Shown here one piece after another: positions 34,193-43,169 of a stretch of 64,000 nt of DNA. Every line of letters starts with the position of its first letter. Within the stretch, counting starts at the first letter, position 1. The translations under genes and the position numbers were made by a program. Origin of the DNA: UBA12191 sp009937185 (lineage in GTDB: Bacteria; Planctomycetota; UBA8108; UBA1146); NCBI GenBank assembly GCA_938075155.1, contig CALJGL010000038.1, positions 1 to 64,000 on the forward strand. Direction: 5' to 3'. Below the pieces are notes generated by a model. The model did not search any database, was not told where the DNA came from, and saw only the letters and a list, made by a program, of their open reading frames with translations.

Positions 34193-34543
34193 ATGGCAAA
34201 GAAAAAATACCTAAAGCGTGAACTGGACTCCTTCAAGAAGATCCTCCTTCAACACAGAGCTGTTGTTACAGGCAACATGAGTACTCTGGAAGGAGAAGGT
34301 CGCGGCTCCAGTGGAGATGAAGGCGATCTGAGTTCAGAGAATTTTGAGATCGAATTGACTCTGACAGCAATGCAGAGTGAGACGAACTTGATCCAAGAGA
34401 TCGATGAAGCTCTGCAGAGGATTGAGGACGGGAGTTACGGTGTCTGCGAAGATACCGGCGATTTGATTCCTGAACCACGCCTGCAGGCGATCCCGTGGAC
34501 CCGGCTTTGCGTCGAGGCACAGGCCCGCAGGGAGAGATCCTGA
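34193..34543 (+). CDS. dksA: DksA/TraR-family regulator with half a zinc site
   Basis: A 116-residue coiled-coil protein with the DksA/TraR C-terminal finger motif. The position pattern C-x2-C-x17-C-x2-C is partly lost: C85, T88, C106, A109. So only two of four cysteines remain, as in zinc-independent DksA forms. The AIPWTRLCVEAQ motif is intact. DksA binds RNA polymerase through the secondary channel and, with ppGpp, tunes rRNA and biosynthetic promoters. A GGGGAG SD directly precedes the ATG at 34193; an in-frame ATG at 34169 lacks one. pyrD follows 13 bp later. Confidence 0.88.
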   Translation: MAKKKYLKRELDSFKKILLQHRAVVTGNMSTLEGEGRGSSGDEGDLSSENFEIELTLTAMQSETNLIQEIDEALQRIEDGSYGVCEDTGDLIPEPRLQAIPWTRLCVEAQARRERS

Positions 34544-34556
34544 TCCAGGAGGCCCA

Positions 34557-35543
34557 TTGAAGAGAGAGTCCGTGGAGAGCGCTTCAGTTGAGTTGTCAGT
34601 AAGGATTCCGTCTCCTGGTGGTGACCTGATGTTGTCTCATCCTGTGTTACCCGCTTCGGGTACTTTTGGATACGGCGAAGAGTTTGAACCATTTCTTCCT
34701 CCGGGTACCTTCAGTGCCATCGTTCCGAAGTCCATTTCTGTGGAGTCACGGCCGGGAAATCCACCTCCGCGAGCCATCGAAACGCCTTCTGGATTATTGA
34801 ATTCCATTGGCTTGCAAAACCCAGGTCTCGATCTTTTTGTTTCCGACTATTTACCGCGACTGCAGAGATATGGTGTTCCCATCCTCGTTAACGTGGTCGG
34901 TAAAAATATCGAAGACTACTGCACTGTTGTGGAGGCTCTTGAGGGACAAGAACTGATTCGGGGATATGAACTGAATGTCTCTTGTCCCAATGTTAAAGAA
35001 GGTCTCAGATTTGGTCTCGACCCCGAGGCCACTGCAGCCTTGATTTCCGCTGTCCGAGAGAAGACTTCCGGAGTCTTGATGGCGAAACTCACTCCAAATG
35101 TGACTGATATCGCAGAGCATGCCGTAGCCGCTCAATCAGCGGGGGCGGATGCGATCTCCCTGATCAATACCGTTCGGGCCATGTCTGTGGATTGGCGTCA
35201 AGGTCGCTCACGGATTGGTACCGATACCGGAGGACTCTCCGGGCCTGCTATTCGTCCTATCGCCCTCAGAATGGCCTGGGAAGCGTGTCAGGCCGTCGAT
35301 ATCCCCGTCTGTGCGATTGGTGGCATATCTTCCGCTGAGCATATCCTCGAGTTTGTCAGCGTGGGGGCCTCCTTGGTTCAGGTCGGAACCCATCTCTATC
35401 GGGAGCCGACGTGTTTGCCTGAAATTCTTCGTGAATTACAGGAATTGCTCGCCAAGGAGGGCATTTGCCACCTCGACGAACTCCGCGGAACCTTCGGGGG
35501 TCTCTCGGATCGGTTGCCGGAAAGATCCCGTCCAGTACCCTAA
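34557..35543 (+). CDS. pyrD: Dihydroorotate dehydrogenase, class 1B-like
   Basis: This enzyme oxidises dihydroorotate to orotate in pyrimidine synthesis, using FMN. C143 in LNVSCPNVKEG is the class 1 catalytic base. GTFGYG, NSIGLQNPG, AISLINT, GGLSGPAIRPIAL and IGGISSAEHILEF give the flavin and phosphate sites. Class 1B enzymes usually pair with a PyrK iron-sulfur/FAD subunit that passes electrons to NAD; no pyrK is adjacent. The start is TTG with AGGAGG 4 bp upstream. It follows the dksA-like gene by 13 bp and is followed by secA 40 bp later. Confidence 0.93.
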   Translation: MKRESVESASVELSVRIPSPGGDLMLSHPVLPASGTFGYGEEFEPFLPPGTFSAIVPKSISVESRPGNPPPRAIETPSGLLNSIGLQNPGLDLFVSDYLPRLQRYGVPILVNVVGKNIEDYCTVVEALEGQELIRGYELNVSCPNVKEGLRFGLDPEATAALISAVREKTSGVLMAKLTPNVTDIAEHAVAAQSAGADAISLINTVRAMSVDWRQGRSRIGTDTGGLSGPAIRPIALRMAWEACQAVDIPVCAIGGISSAEHILEFVSVGASLVQVGTHLYREPTCLPEILRELQELLAKEGICHLDELRGTFGGLSDRLPERSRPVP

Positions 35544-35583
35544 GAACTGAATCTAATAAGGCCGAATTCAGAAGGGCTGAAAA

Positions 35584-38205
35584 ATGGGTCTCTTCGACGG
35601 TATTCGGGGGATTGTTGAAAAGTTCGTTCCTTCACGGAACGACAAGATACTGCGAGGGGTTGCTCCTCTCGTGGACAAGATCAATGAATTGGAGCCTCAG
35701 TTTGAAGGGCTCAGTCAGCATGATCTGCTCTCTCTCACCGATCAGTTTCGTTCACGTCTAGAATCCGGTGAATCTCTTGAGGATCTTCTCCCCGAAGCCT
35801 ATGCCGCTGTCAGGGAATCTTCCCGAAGGAATCTGAAGACGGGCACGGGTGTCTCCATGAGACACTACGACGTCCAATTGATTGGTGGCATTGTTCTCAA
35901 TCATGGTGGCATCGCAGAGATGAGAACAGGTGAGGGAAAGACCCTTGTGGCGACCCTGCCTGCTTATCTCAATGCGCTTCCGGCCAAGGGCGTTCATGTG
36001 GTGACTGTGAACGATTACCTCGCGAAGAGGGACTCCGATTGGATGAGACCGGTTTTCCAAGCTTTAGGGATGACGGTGGGTGCGATTCAGTCGAACATGC
36101 AAAGCCAAGAACGGCTTGAGCAATATGGCTGCGATGTGACCTACGGAACCAACAATGAGTTTGGCTTCGATTATCTTCGGGACAACATGAAGACTCGACC
36201 AGAGGACCAATGCCAGAAGCATCGAGCCTTTGCCATTATCGACGAAGTCGACTCTATATTGATCGATGAAGCTCGAACTCCTCTGATCATTTCTGGTCCT
36301 GCAGAAAAGTCTACTGACGTTTACTACAACGCAGATCGCGCGGTTCGAAAATTAGTTCGTGATCGCCATTTTGAAGTTAAAGAAAAGGAACAGCAGGTGA
36401 TTCTCTCAGAGGAGGGGATCGAGGCGGCTGAGAAACTCGTCGGAGTTGATTCCTTTTATTCCTTCGAGAATATGCACTGGCCTCATCATATCGAACAGGC
36501 GCTGAAGGCTCACCACCTCTACCGCAAGGATGTCGATTACGTGGTGAACGATGGCGAAGTCGTCATCGTGGATGAGTTCACGGGAAGATTGATGGACGGA
36601 AGGCGTTGGTCTGACGGACTTCATCAAGCGGTCGAGGCTAAGGAAAGCCTTAAAATCAAGGATGAGAATCAGACTCTCGCGACGATTACCTTCCAGAATT
36701 TCTTCAGGCTCTACGACAAGATTTCTGGAATGACCGGAACTGCAAAGACTGAAGCTGAAGAATTCCGTGAGATTTACGGATTAGAAGTCGTCGAGATTCC
36801 GACGAACAAAATCGTCGCTCGTGATGACCAATCCGACATCGTTTATCGCACGACTCGCGAAAAATGGAATGCTGTCGTCGATCGTATCGAAGAAGAGAAT
36901 AAAATTGGTCGACCCATGCTGGTTGGAACCATTTCAATCGAGGACTCGGAGTCTGTTTCTGCGGCACTGACCCGCAGAGGGATTCCTCACAATGTACTCA
37001 ATGCAAAACATCATCAGAGGGAAGCGGAGATCATTTCTGAAGCGGGTCTCATGAATAAAGTGACCATCGCTACAAATATGGCGGGTCGAGGCACTGATAT
37101 CGTTCTGGGAGAAGGGGTCAATGAGGTGGGTGGCCTGATGGTCATCGGTTCCGAAAGACATGAATCTCGCAGAATCGACAATCAGTTACGAGGCCGATGT
37201 GGTCGACAAGGAGATCCGGGAGCAACGCTATTCTTCCTGTCTTTGGAAGACGATTTGATGCGCTTGTTTGCCAGTGATCGAGTTTCCGCAATGCTGAAAA
37301 GATTTGGAATGGAAGAGGGTGTGGATATTTCTCACCCGATGGTTTCACGATCGATTGAAAAAGCACAGAAAAAGGTAGAAGCCCGAAACTTTGAAATCAG
37401 AAAAAATCTGTTGGAGTATGACCAGGTGATGGACAGTCAGCGTAAAGCTGTCTACCAAATTCGTGATCGAGTTTTGGTCTCGGATAACCTCCTCGAATTG
37501 ATCCGTGATCAGTTCGAAGAATCACTGACACAGTTCCATGCAGGATTACTTGAGATGGATGACCCCGAGAAATCAGTGGAAAAAATGCTCTCAGAGCACG
37601 TTTCCCAGCGTTTCGGAGTGGAAGTGTCCGCCTCTGATCTCAAGGAGATGGGCGAGGATCATCTACTGGAAGGCATCACGGATCTTTGGACTTCTGTGGT
37701 GACGAGCAAGAGAGATCGTGCCGGTGATGGCGATTTTGATCGATTGTTGCATTACCTCTTACTCCGATCCCTCGACGAGAAATGGAAAGAACATCTCCAT
37801 GCGATGGATCAATTGAGGACAGGTGTGGGGATGCGTAGTTATGCGCAGGTTGATCCTAAACTGGAGTACAAGCGTGAGGGATTCCGCATGTTCTCTGGAA
37901 TGCTGCATCAGTATAAAGAGGAAACCTCTTCTGTGATTTCTCGTATTCGTATTGAGAAAGTGGATGAATCGGCGCAGCAAGAGCAGTTGGAAAGCACCTG
38001 GAGTGGTCGCTCTGAAGGCGTTTCCGTCGATGCTGCACGTGAGCAATTTGAATCGCATTCGAAGAGAATGGATCAGGGAGTCTCGAGCTCACAATCCAAA
38101 GCTTCAGTTGAGACCATCCGAAATGACGACCCAAAGGTGGGTCGAAACGACGATTGCCCCTGTGGTAGTGGGAAAAAATACAAAAAGTGCCACGGGAAAA
38201 CCTGA
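35584..38205 (+). CDS. secA: Preprotein translocase ATPase SecA
   Basis: The motor that pushes preproteins through SecYEG; 873 residues. Walker A is RTGEGKT (about 114-120). The DEAD-like motif is DEVD (220-223), followed by SILIDEARTPLIISG. The preprotein cross-linking domain, the second ATPase domain (TNMAGRGTDI, QLRGRCGRQGD) and the helical scaffold follow in order. The C-terminus is the zinc-binding SecB-type tail NDDCPCGSGKKYKKCHG (C858, C860, C869, H870). It exports the signal-peptide proteins seen in this window. Confidence 0.98.
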   Translation: MGLFDGIRGIVEKFVPSRNDKILRGVAPLVDKINELEPQFEGLSQHDLLSLTDQFRSRLESGESLEDLLPEAYAAVRESSRRNLKTGTGVSMRHYDVQLIGGIVLNHGGIAEMRTGEGKTLVATLPAYLNALPAKGVHVVTVNDYLAKRDSDWMRPVFQALGMTVGAIQSNMQSQERLEQYGCDVTYGTNNEFGFDYLRDNMKTRPEDQCQKHRAFAIIDEVDSILIDEARTPLIISGPAEKSTDVYYNADRAVRKLVRDRHFEVKEKEQQVILSEEGIEAAEKLVGVDSFYSFENMHWPHHIEQALKAHHLYRKDVDYVVNDGEVVIVDEFTGRLMDGRRWSDGLHQAVEAKESLKIKDENQTLATITFQNFFRLYDKISGMTGTAKTEAEEFREIYGLEVVEIPTNKIVARDDQSDIVYRTTREKWNAVVDRIEEENKIGRPMLVGTISIEDSESVSAALTRRGIPHNVLNAKHHQREAEIISEAGLMNKVTIATNMAGRGTDIVLGEGVNEVGGLMVIGSERHESRRIDNQLRGRCGRQGDPGATLFFLSLEDDLMRLFASDRVSAMLKRFGMEEGVDISHPMVSRSIEKAQKKVEARNFEIRKNLLEYDQVMDSQRKAVYQIRDRVLVSDNLLELIRDQFEESLTQFHAGLLEMDDPEKSVEKMLSEHVSQRFGVEVSASDLKEMGEDHLLEGITDLWTSVVTSKRDRAGDGDFDRLLHYLLLRSLDEKWKEHLHAMDQLRTGVGMRSYAQVDPKLEYKREGFRMFSGMLHQYKEETSSVISRIRIEKVDESAQQEQLESTWSGRSEGVSVDAAREQFESHSKRMDQGVSSSQSKASVETIRNDDPKVGRNDDCPCGSGKKYKKCHGKT

Positions 38206-38256
38206 GCAGACTGATTCAGGTTTGCCAGCGTTCAAGTCCCCCGGAGGTCTTGTGAC

Positions 38257-39540
38257 ATGAGGACTGCACCGTTCACTTTATCTGGGGTGACCTTATGTCT
38301 GAGCATTCTGTTGGATGTTCTCATGATCCCGCTGCTCCTCATCGCTCTTCCTTGGCTACTCTTCAAAGTCGTCATAGAAGGAAGAGGCTTTGGGAGTCTG
38401 AGGGATCGAATCGGAAGAGCTCATATATCTCGGCCCTCTCGTCCCCGAATTTTGATCCATGCTGCGAGTGTGGGAGAAGTTCGAATGACAGTTCCATTAC
38501 TCAGGGAACTGCGGGATAAGCATCCTGGCAAAGAGTTCATTGTCACAACAATGACGACGGGGGCTTACGATCTTGCCCAGCGAATTCTACCGGAATGCCA
38601 GGTTCAACTGTTGCCATTGGACCTGGGTTTGTTCATGAATTCTTTTTTGTCTCGAATCCAACCTACTGCAGTCATTTTGGTCGAGTTGGAATATTGGCCT
38701 CAGTTTCTATTAGCATGCAAAGCCAGATCGATTCCTGTTCTGGTCGTGAATGGCAGAATTTCAGATAGAGGCCTGAAGCGTTGGCAGACATGGAATTGGG
38801 TTCTTGGCTGGATGGTGAGAATCCCTTCAAGAGTGTTGGCGAGAAGTGAAGAAGACGCCGATCGATTTGTTCAGATTGGAACTCCTGCCGAGCGAGTAAG
38901 AATCACAGGCAATCTCAAGTATGACATGGCGAAATCTGAAGTGCCCCGACGCGGTTCGTCGTCGAAGGGGGGATTCACTTGGATGGCCGGTTGTACGCAT
39001 CCCGGTGAAGAAGATGTGGTTCTCTCGGTTCACCGGGAATTACTTCAAGAGTTTCCCGACATTCATCTCATCATTGCACCGCGACATATTGAGAGAAGTG
39101 AGGCTGTTCGGAAACAGGTCTCTGCTTCTGGATGGGTACCGATCTTCTCTTCTGGCCGCAATGTGACCAAGGGTGACGAAGTCGTCATCGTGGACCAATT
39201 GGGAGTTCTCGACGAATTTTACGGGCAATCCGATGCGGCTTTTGTGGGTGGAAGCCTTGTTCAACGGGGCGGGCATAACCTCCTAGAACCAGTCCTTTCC
39301 GGGTGTTTCACCTGTCATGGCCCTCATGTCCAAAATTTCAGGGATATGGCGACACCCCTCGCAGAGATGGGGGCTGTCCGTGAGGTTCAAGATAGGCAGG
39401 AGCTGCTAATGTGGCTCCAGAGGCGTATTCAGTGCCGTTCAGAGGGTCCATTAAGTCAGGGACTGATTTCCCGGGTCAGGGAGAATCTTGGCGGAGCCGC
39501 CAAAAGGACAGTGAAAGATCTGACACCCTGGATCGATTGA
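38257..39540 (+). CDS. waaA: 3-deoxy-D-manno-octulosonic acid (Kdo) transferase
   Basis: This glycosyltransferase (GT30) adds Kdo to the lipid A precursor at the inner membrane. One N-terminal membrane anchor (about 15-38) precedes the two GT-B halves; the catalytic base E74 lies in HAASVGEVRM. VELEYWPQ, NGRISDRG, TGNLKYDM, GCTHPGEE, APRHIERS and GGHNLLEPV are family boxes. The length, 427 residues, is normal. Its presence indicates an LPS-bearing outer membrane. An SD (GGAGG) lies 8 bp upstream, and the gene follows secA by about 50 bp. Confidence 0.94.
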   Translation: MRTAPFTLSGVTLCLSILLDVLMIPLLLIALPWLLFKVVIEGRGFGSLRDRIGRAHISRPSRPRILIHAASVGEVRMTVPLLRELRDKHPGKEFIVTTMTTGAYDLAQRILPECQVQLLPLDLGLFMNSFLSRIQPTAVILVELEYWPQFLLACKARSIPVLVVNGRISDRGLKRWQTWNWVLGWMVRIPSRVLARSEEDADRFVQIGTPAERVRITGNLKYDMAKSEVPRRGSSSKGGFTWMAGCTHPGEEDVVLSVHRELLQEFPDIHLIIAPRHIERSEAVRKQVSASGWVPIFSSGRNVTKGDEVVIVDQLGVLDEFYGQSDAAFVGGSLVQRGGHNLLEPVLSGCFTCHGPHVQNFRDMATPLAEMGAVREVQDRQELLMWLQRRIQCRSEGPLSQGLISRVRENLGGAAKRTVKDLTPWID

Positions 39541-39607
39541 CCCGGAGTTGGTTGGCGAAGGGCCCATCAGTGGCTAGATTAATCCGATTCACATGAAACA
39601 AATGACC

Positions 39608-39637
39608 GTGGCCCAAGGGGTATAGCCTTGAGGCCAC
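39608..39637 (+). promoter_or_regulatory. Hairpin in the metK leader
   Basis: GTGGCC+CAAGG (39608-39618) pairs with CCTTG+GGCCAC (39626-39637), with one bulged A and a 7-base loop, ending 16 bp before the metK ATG and next to its SD. It could affect translation. It does not match the SAM riboswitch cores I know. Confidence 0.5.
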
Positions 39638-39653
39638 CGCAGGAAGGAAACCG

Positions 39654-40814
39654 ATGCTCATCGAGAATGCTTTCTTTACCTCCGAGTCGGTGTCCGTCGG
39701 ACATCCGGACAAGATGGCTGACCAGATTTCCGATGCTGTCCTCGACGCATACCTCGCCGGAGATCCCCAGAGTCGGGTGGCTTGTGAAACGATGGTGACC
39801 ACGGGATTAGTGGTCGTTGCTGGAGAAGTAACGAGTAACACCGTTGTTGATATTCCCGCCTTAGTTAGAAAAACAGTCCGAGAGATCGGATACACCGATT
39901 CCGCTATGGGATTCGATGCGGAAACCTGTTCGGTGATGGTGTCTCTGGATAAACAGAGCCCGGATATTGCGATGGGTGTCGATCGAGAGGGAGCCGGTGA
40001 CCAGGGCTTAATGTTCGGGTACGCCTGCGATGAAACTCCTGAGTTGATGCCGATGTCGATCAGCCTCTCCCACAAGTTGGTGGCTGAACACAAAAGGTTG
40101 AGAGATGCCGGAGAAGCTCCGTTCCTCAGACCGGATGCAAAGAGTCAGGTTACAGTCGAGTATGTTGATGGAAAGCCAGCGCGGATTGACGCAGTTGTGT
40201 TCTCTTCTCAACACTCAGACGATGTTTCCAATGAAGATCTGCATGCCTTTGTCAAGGAAAGCATCATTCAAGCCGTCATTCCTTCGCAGCTTCTTGATGA
40301 AAAGACGAACTACTACATCAATCCAACGGGGCGATTTGTTGTGGGTGGTCCTCAAGGTGACTGCGGCCTCACAGGAAGAAAAATCATCGTTGATACCTAC
40401 GGTGGAATGGGGCGACATGGAGGAGGAGCCTTCAGTGGCAAGGACCCTTCAAAAGTGGATCGCTCAGCATGCTACATGGCCCGATTCGTGGCTAAGAATA
40501 TCGTAGCCGCAGGATTGGCTCGTCGCTGTGAAGTTCAATTGGCCTATGCCATTGGAGTTGTTGAGCCGATGTCAGTTCTTGTCGATACCTTTGGAACGGG
40601 CACAGTTTCGGGTGCTGAATTGCAGAAATTAGTGAGGGAAGTTTTCGATCTGACTCCTGCTGGAATCATTTCAAGCCTCGATCTTCGCCGCCCTATCTAT
40701 GGTCCCACTGCGGCCCATGGACATTTCGGACGCGAAGAGGGCGGATTCCCATGGGAAGAAGTTTCTAAAGTCGAGGCTCTCAAGTCTCTTGCCGAAGGCG
40801 TCGCTGGAGCCTAG
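39654..40814 (+). CDS. metK: S-adenosylmethionine synthetase
   Basis: This enzyme makes SAM from methionine and ATP. The 386-residue product has all signature boxes: GHPDKMADQISDAVLD, GAGDQGLMFGYA, and the phosphate loop GGGAFSGKDPSKVDRS. Three repeated alpha/beta units are expected. The GGAAGGAA SD sits directly before the ATG, next to the leader hairpin. The stop codon overlaps the stop of the convergent metallopeptidase gene in the sequence CCTAGG. Confidence 0.97.
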   Translation: MLIENAFFTSESVSVGHPDKMADQISDAVLDAYLAGDPQSRVACETMVTTGLVVVAGEVTSNTVVDIPALVRKTVREIGYTDSAMGFDAETCSVMVSLDKQSPDIAMGVDREGAGDQGLMFGYACDETPELMPMSISLSHKLVAEHKRLRDAGEAPFLRPDAKSQVTVEYVDGKPARIDAVVFSSQHSDDVSNEDLHAFVKESIIQAVIPSQLLDEKTNYYINPTGRFVVGGPQGDCGLTGRKIIVDTYGGMGRHGGGAFSGKDPSKVDRSACYMARFVAKNIVAAGLARRCEVQLAYAIGVVEPMSVLVDTFGTGTVSGAELQKLVREVFDLTPAGIISSLDLRRPIYGPTAAHGHFGREEGGFPWEEVSKVEALKSLAEGVAGA

Positions 40815-41653
40815 GCCAAACCCATATCAGAGACATCGTCCTCATCGAGGCCGAGGTGGTGACCGATCTCGTGGAGCAAGGTGATACGCACTTGCTCCAC
40901 GAGATCTTTTGCATCTCGGGACATGCGCTCAAGGTTTCTTCGATAGATTCGAATAGATGAAGCGGTTGGCATTCCTTCTGACGAAGAGAATCCGCCAAGG
41001 TGGCGGTTAGGCATGCCGTCTCCGAAGTACAAGCCCAGTGTGTCAGGACTGATTTGACCTCGGGACTCTTGAATCAGAATCAGTTCCGGAAGATTCTCAA
41101 GAATCACTGGGACTTCTTCCATTTGTTTGCGAATAGGGTCAGGGAGTTCTTCAAGAACATGCGCGATCAATTCATGAGCTTCGTCCGCACTGATCACTGG
41201 AACAGCAGGATTTCCTGTGGGATCCAATTCGGTCGCTCGCTTGAAGTGTTCGTCAGCTGTTTCGGAGTCACCCATGTGGTCACGACAAAGACCGAGGAAA
41301 AATTCTCGATCGGCAGATTCTAATTCGTCTGCGGGGTCGAGGCTTAACGACAGAACGAGAGCGCCCTGAGGATCTCCAGTCAAGAATCGTGCCTCTGAAA
41401 GACGATGTTGCAAAATCCGTATCAACTCTTCGTCAGAGCCCGGGGCGGAGCTACCGAGAGAATCTAGGTCGGTGAGTATCTTCAGAGCATCTGCTGGTAG
41501 ACCCACTTCGATATAAGCAGTTGCAATAAGAAGGCGACCATCCATGTCATCAACTTTTGATTCGAGACTGCGGGCGAGTTCGAGGCAACGGTCGAAGTCG
41601 AACTCTTGAAGAGAATCCTTGAGTTGAAACAGGAGCGGGTCTGGTTCTGTCAT
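40811..41653 (-). CDS. Zincin-like metallopeptidase with an N-terminal helical repeat
   Basis: A 280-residue protein. The N-terminal two thirds is helical and TPR-like (LARSLESKVDDMDGRLLIATAY, AADEHFKRATELDPTG-like segments). The C-terminal domain ends with the zinc motif HEIGHHLGLDEDD (H261, E262, H265), typical of a small bacterial zincin family of unknown substrate. It is cytosolic. The ATG at 41653 lies 5 bp after the esterase stop; longer starts at 41677 and 41698 would overlap that gene. Its stop overlaps metK. Confidence 0.8.
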   Translation of the reverse strand: MTEPDPLLFQLKDSLQEFDFDRCLELARSLESKVDDMDGRLLIATAYIEVGLPADALKILTDLDSLGSSAPGSDEELIRILQHRLSEARFLTGDPQGALVLSLSLDPADELESADREFFLGLCRDHMGDSETADEHFKRATELDPTGNPAVPVISADEAHELIAHVLEELPDPIRKQMEEVPVILENLPELILIQESRGQISPDTLGLYFGDGMPNRHLGGFSSSEGMPTASSIRIYRRNLERMSRDAKDLVEQVRITLLHEIGHHLGLDEDDVSDMGLA

Positions 41654-41658
41654 GGTAT

Positions 41659-42342
41659 TTAAAATTCTTTCAGCCATTGGGCCAGTATTGAAACGCAATG
41701 ATCACCGATTGCGTGTTTCTCATCATGCCATTCAATTGTGGGTTTCGCCCCTGCTGTAGTGAGGATTTCCGCTGATTTTACGACCGGTTCTGCTGCAGTC
41801 AGGCGGTCTGCTTTATCGTGAAGAAAGAGAATCTTGGGAAGGTGCCCCAGAGTGAGTTCCTTTTCCAGAAATTCATGTTTGAGTCTTGCAGATGCGATGC
41901 AGCAGGATTGGAAAATATCAGGGTGTCGGCAGGCGATGTAGCCTGCGAGATAGCCACCCTGACTGAATCCGAGTAGATGAAGAGGTACGTCAGGGATCGT
42001 CGAATCTAGAGTGATGGCTTCCACCAGTCGGAGGAGGTCTTCTTCTGACCTATCGAGAGAGAGGCGGAAATCGGGTTGATCGCCAGTGTATATGTACCAG
42101 GCATGGCCCTGACGAGGTCCAGATTTACCTCGGATTTCCACGGGGTATGGACCTGACGGAAGAATCAGCCCGATTCCGTGTTGGCTGAGCTGCTGCAACT
42201 TTCGGCCAAGATAATCGCCATCCTGGCCCATACCATGAAGTCCCATGAGTATTAATTTGGGCTCTCCTTCAGGGGGAATCCATGTCCATGGGACTTGCAA
42301 CTCGAAGAGCCGCGAATGATGCACCGGGTTCAACGAATCCAA
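41659..42342 (-). CDS. Alpha/beta-hydrolase, carboxylesterase type
   Basis: A 227-residue single-domain hydrolase of the phospholipase/carboxylesterase group. The nucleophile is S127 in LGFSQGGYLAG. The acid is probably D179 in LHDKADRLT, and the base H210 in DEKHAIG. GLHGMGQDG supplies the oxyanion region. There is no signal peptide, so it is cytosolic; it should cleave small acyl esters, with the true substrate unknown. It is the first gene of a two-gene minus-strand unit with the metallopeptidase. Confidence 0.85.
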   Translation of the reverse strand: MDSLNPVHHSRLFELQVPWTWIPPEGEPKLILMGLHGMGQDGDYLGRKLQQLSQHGIGLILPSGPYPVEIRGKSGPRQGHAWYIYTGDQPDFRLSLDRSEEDLLRLVEAITLDSTIPDVPLHLLGFSQGGYLAGYIACRHPDIFQSCCIASARLKHEFLEKELTLGHLPKILFLHDKADRLTAAEPVVKSAEILTTAGAKPTIEWHDEKHAIGDHCVSILAQWLKEF

Positions 42343-42460
42343 CCTCTCTTGATGTGAAGTACTTTAGCCATGACATTAGGATATCCGTAACAGGGTCATG
42401 ATTCAGTCTCAAATCAAAATGACCTTTAGTGGATAGAATTCACAGGATGGATATCAAACT

Positions 42461-43120
42461 ATGACTATGCAAGATTCAAAAAATTCTTCTCCCGGACTGG
42501 GAGATTCAGCACCTGACTTTGAAGCTCAAACGACACACGGCATGATTCGTTTTTCTGAGTGGCAGGCGGGGCGTTGGGTCATACTCTTCTCACATCCTGC
42601 GGATTTTACGCCAGTGTGCACCACAGAGTTTGTCGAGTTTTGCCATTGTTCTGAGTTCATGAAAGAGCGAGATGTGGCATTGCTCGGCTGTTCTGTAGAT
42701 AGCATCTATTCTCATATCGCGTGGATCAGGGATATCGAATCGAAGTTCTCTGTAGACGTGGACTTTCCTGTGATTGCCGATTTGGATCAAGCAGTTTCAA
42801 GGAAGTATGGAATGATATCTGAGCCGACTTCGCAGACTGCTCCAGTGAGGTCTGTCTTCTTTATCGATGGCGAAGGAACAGTGAGAGCTGTCATTAGTTA
42901 TCCTCCTGAAGTCGGAAGATCCTTCTCTGAAATCAAGCGAGTGATAGAAGCCCTGCAAGTGGTTGATCGTCATGGGGTTTCATGTCCTGCAAATTGGACT
43001 AAGGGTGAGGCTGTTATCGTTCCGCCTCCAAAAACAACAGCTGATGCCAAACAAAGATCACAGGATGAAGAGCTTGAATCTAAAGATTGGTACCTTTCGC
43101 AAAAAAAAATCGAGGACTAG
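42461..43120 (+). CDS. 1-Cys (Prx6-type) peroxiredoxin
   Basis: A 219-residue peroxidase that reduces peroxides through the peroxidatic C53 in DFTPVCTTEF. The C-terminal extension with SCPANWTKGEAVIVPPP is the mark of the Prx6/archaeal AhpC group. Extra cysteines C61 and C63 (CHC) lie one turn after the active site, and one more lies in the C-terminal SCP motif, so a disulfide mechanism is possible. The last codons are a run of Lys (AAA) that doubles as part of a minus-strand terminator. The ATG at 42461 follows AGGATGG by 11 bp; a second ATG lies two codons later. Confidence 0.92.
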   Translation: MTMQDSKNSSPGLGDSAPDFEAQTTHGMIRFSEWQAGRWVILFSHPADFTPVCTTEFVEFCHCSEFMKERDVALLGCSVDSIYSHIAWIRDIESKFSVDVDFPVIADLDQAVSRKYGMISEPTSQTAPVRSVFFIDGEGTVRAVISYPPEVGRSFSEIKRVIEALQVVDRHGVSCPANWTKGEAVIVPPPKTTADAKQRSQDEELESKDWYLSQKKIED

Positions 43121-43139
43121 CGAAAGTCGCCAGTCCTCG
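43101..43139 (-). terminator. Minus-strand terminator inside the end of the peroxiredoxin gene
   Basis: CGAGGACT/AGTCCTCG (43111-43118 with 43132-43139) plus inner GCGA/TCGC form a 12-bp stem around one mismatch. On the minus strand the hairpin is followed by nine T, supplied by the peroxiredoxin Lys codons (43101-43109). It ends transcription of the dockerin gene at 43170-43997. Confidence 0.9.
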
Positions 43140-43169
43140 AAACAAGATTTAGTTTTATGAGAATCGTGC

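Noticed and set aside
39541..39653. Known SAM riboswitch before metK
   Set aside because: The SAM-I/IV core and other known SAM motifs are absent; only one hairpin remains.
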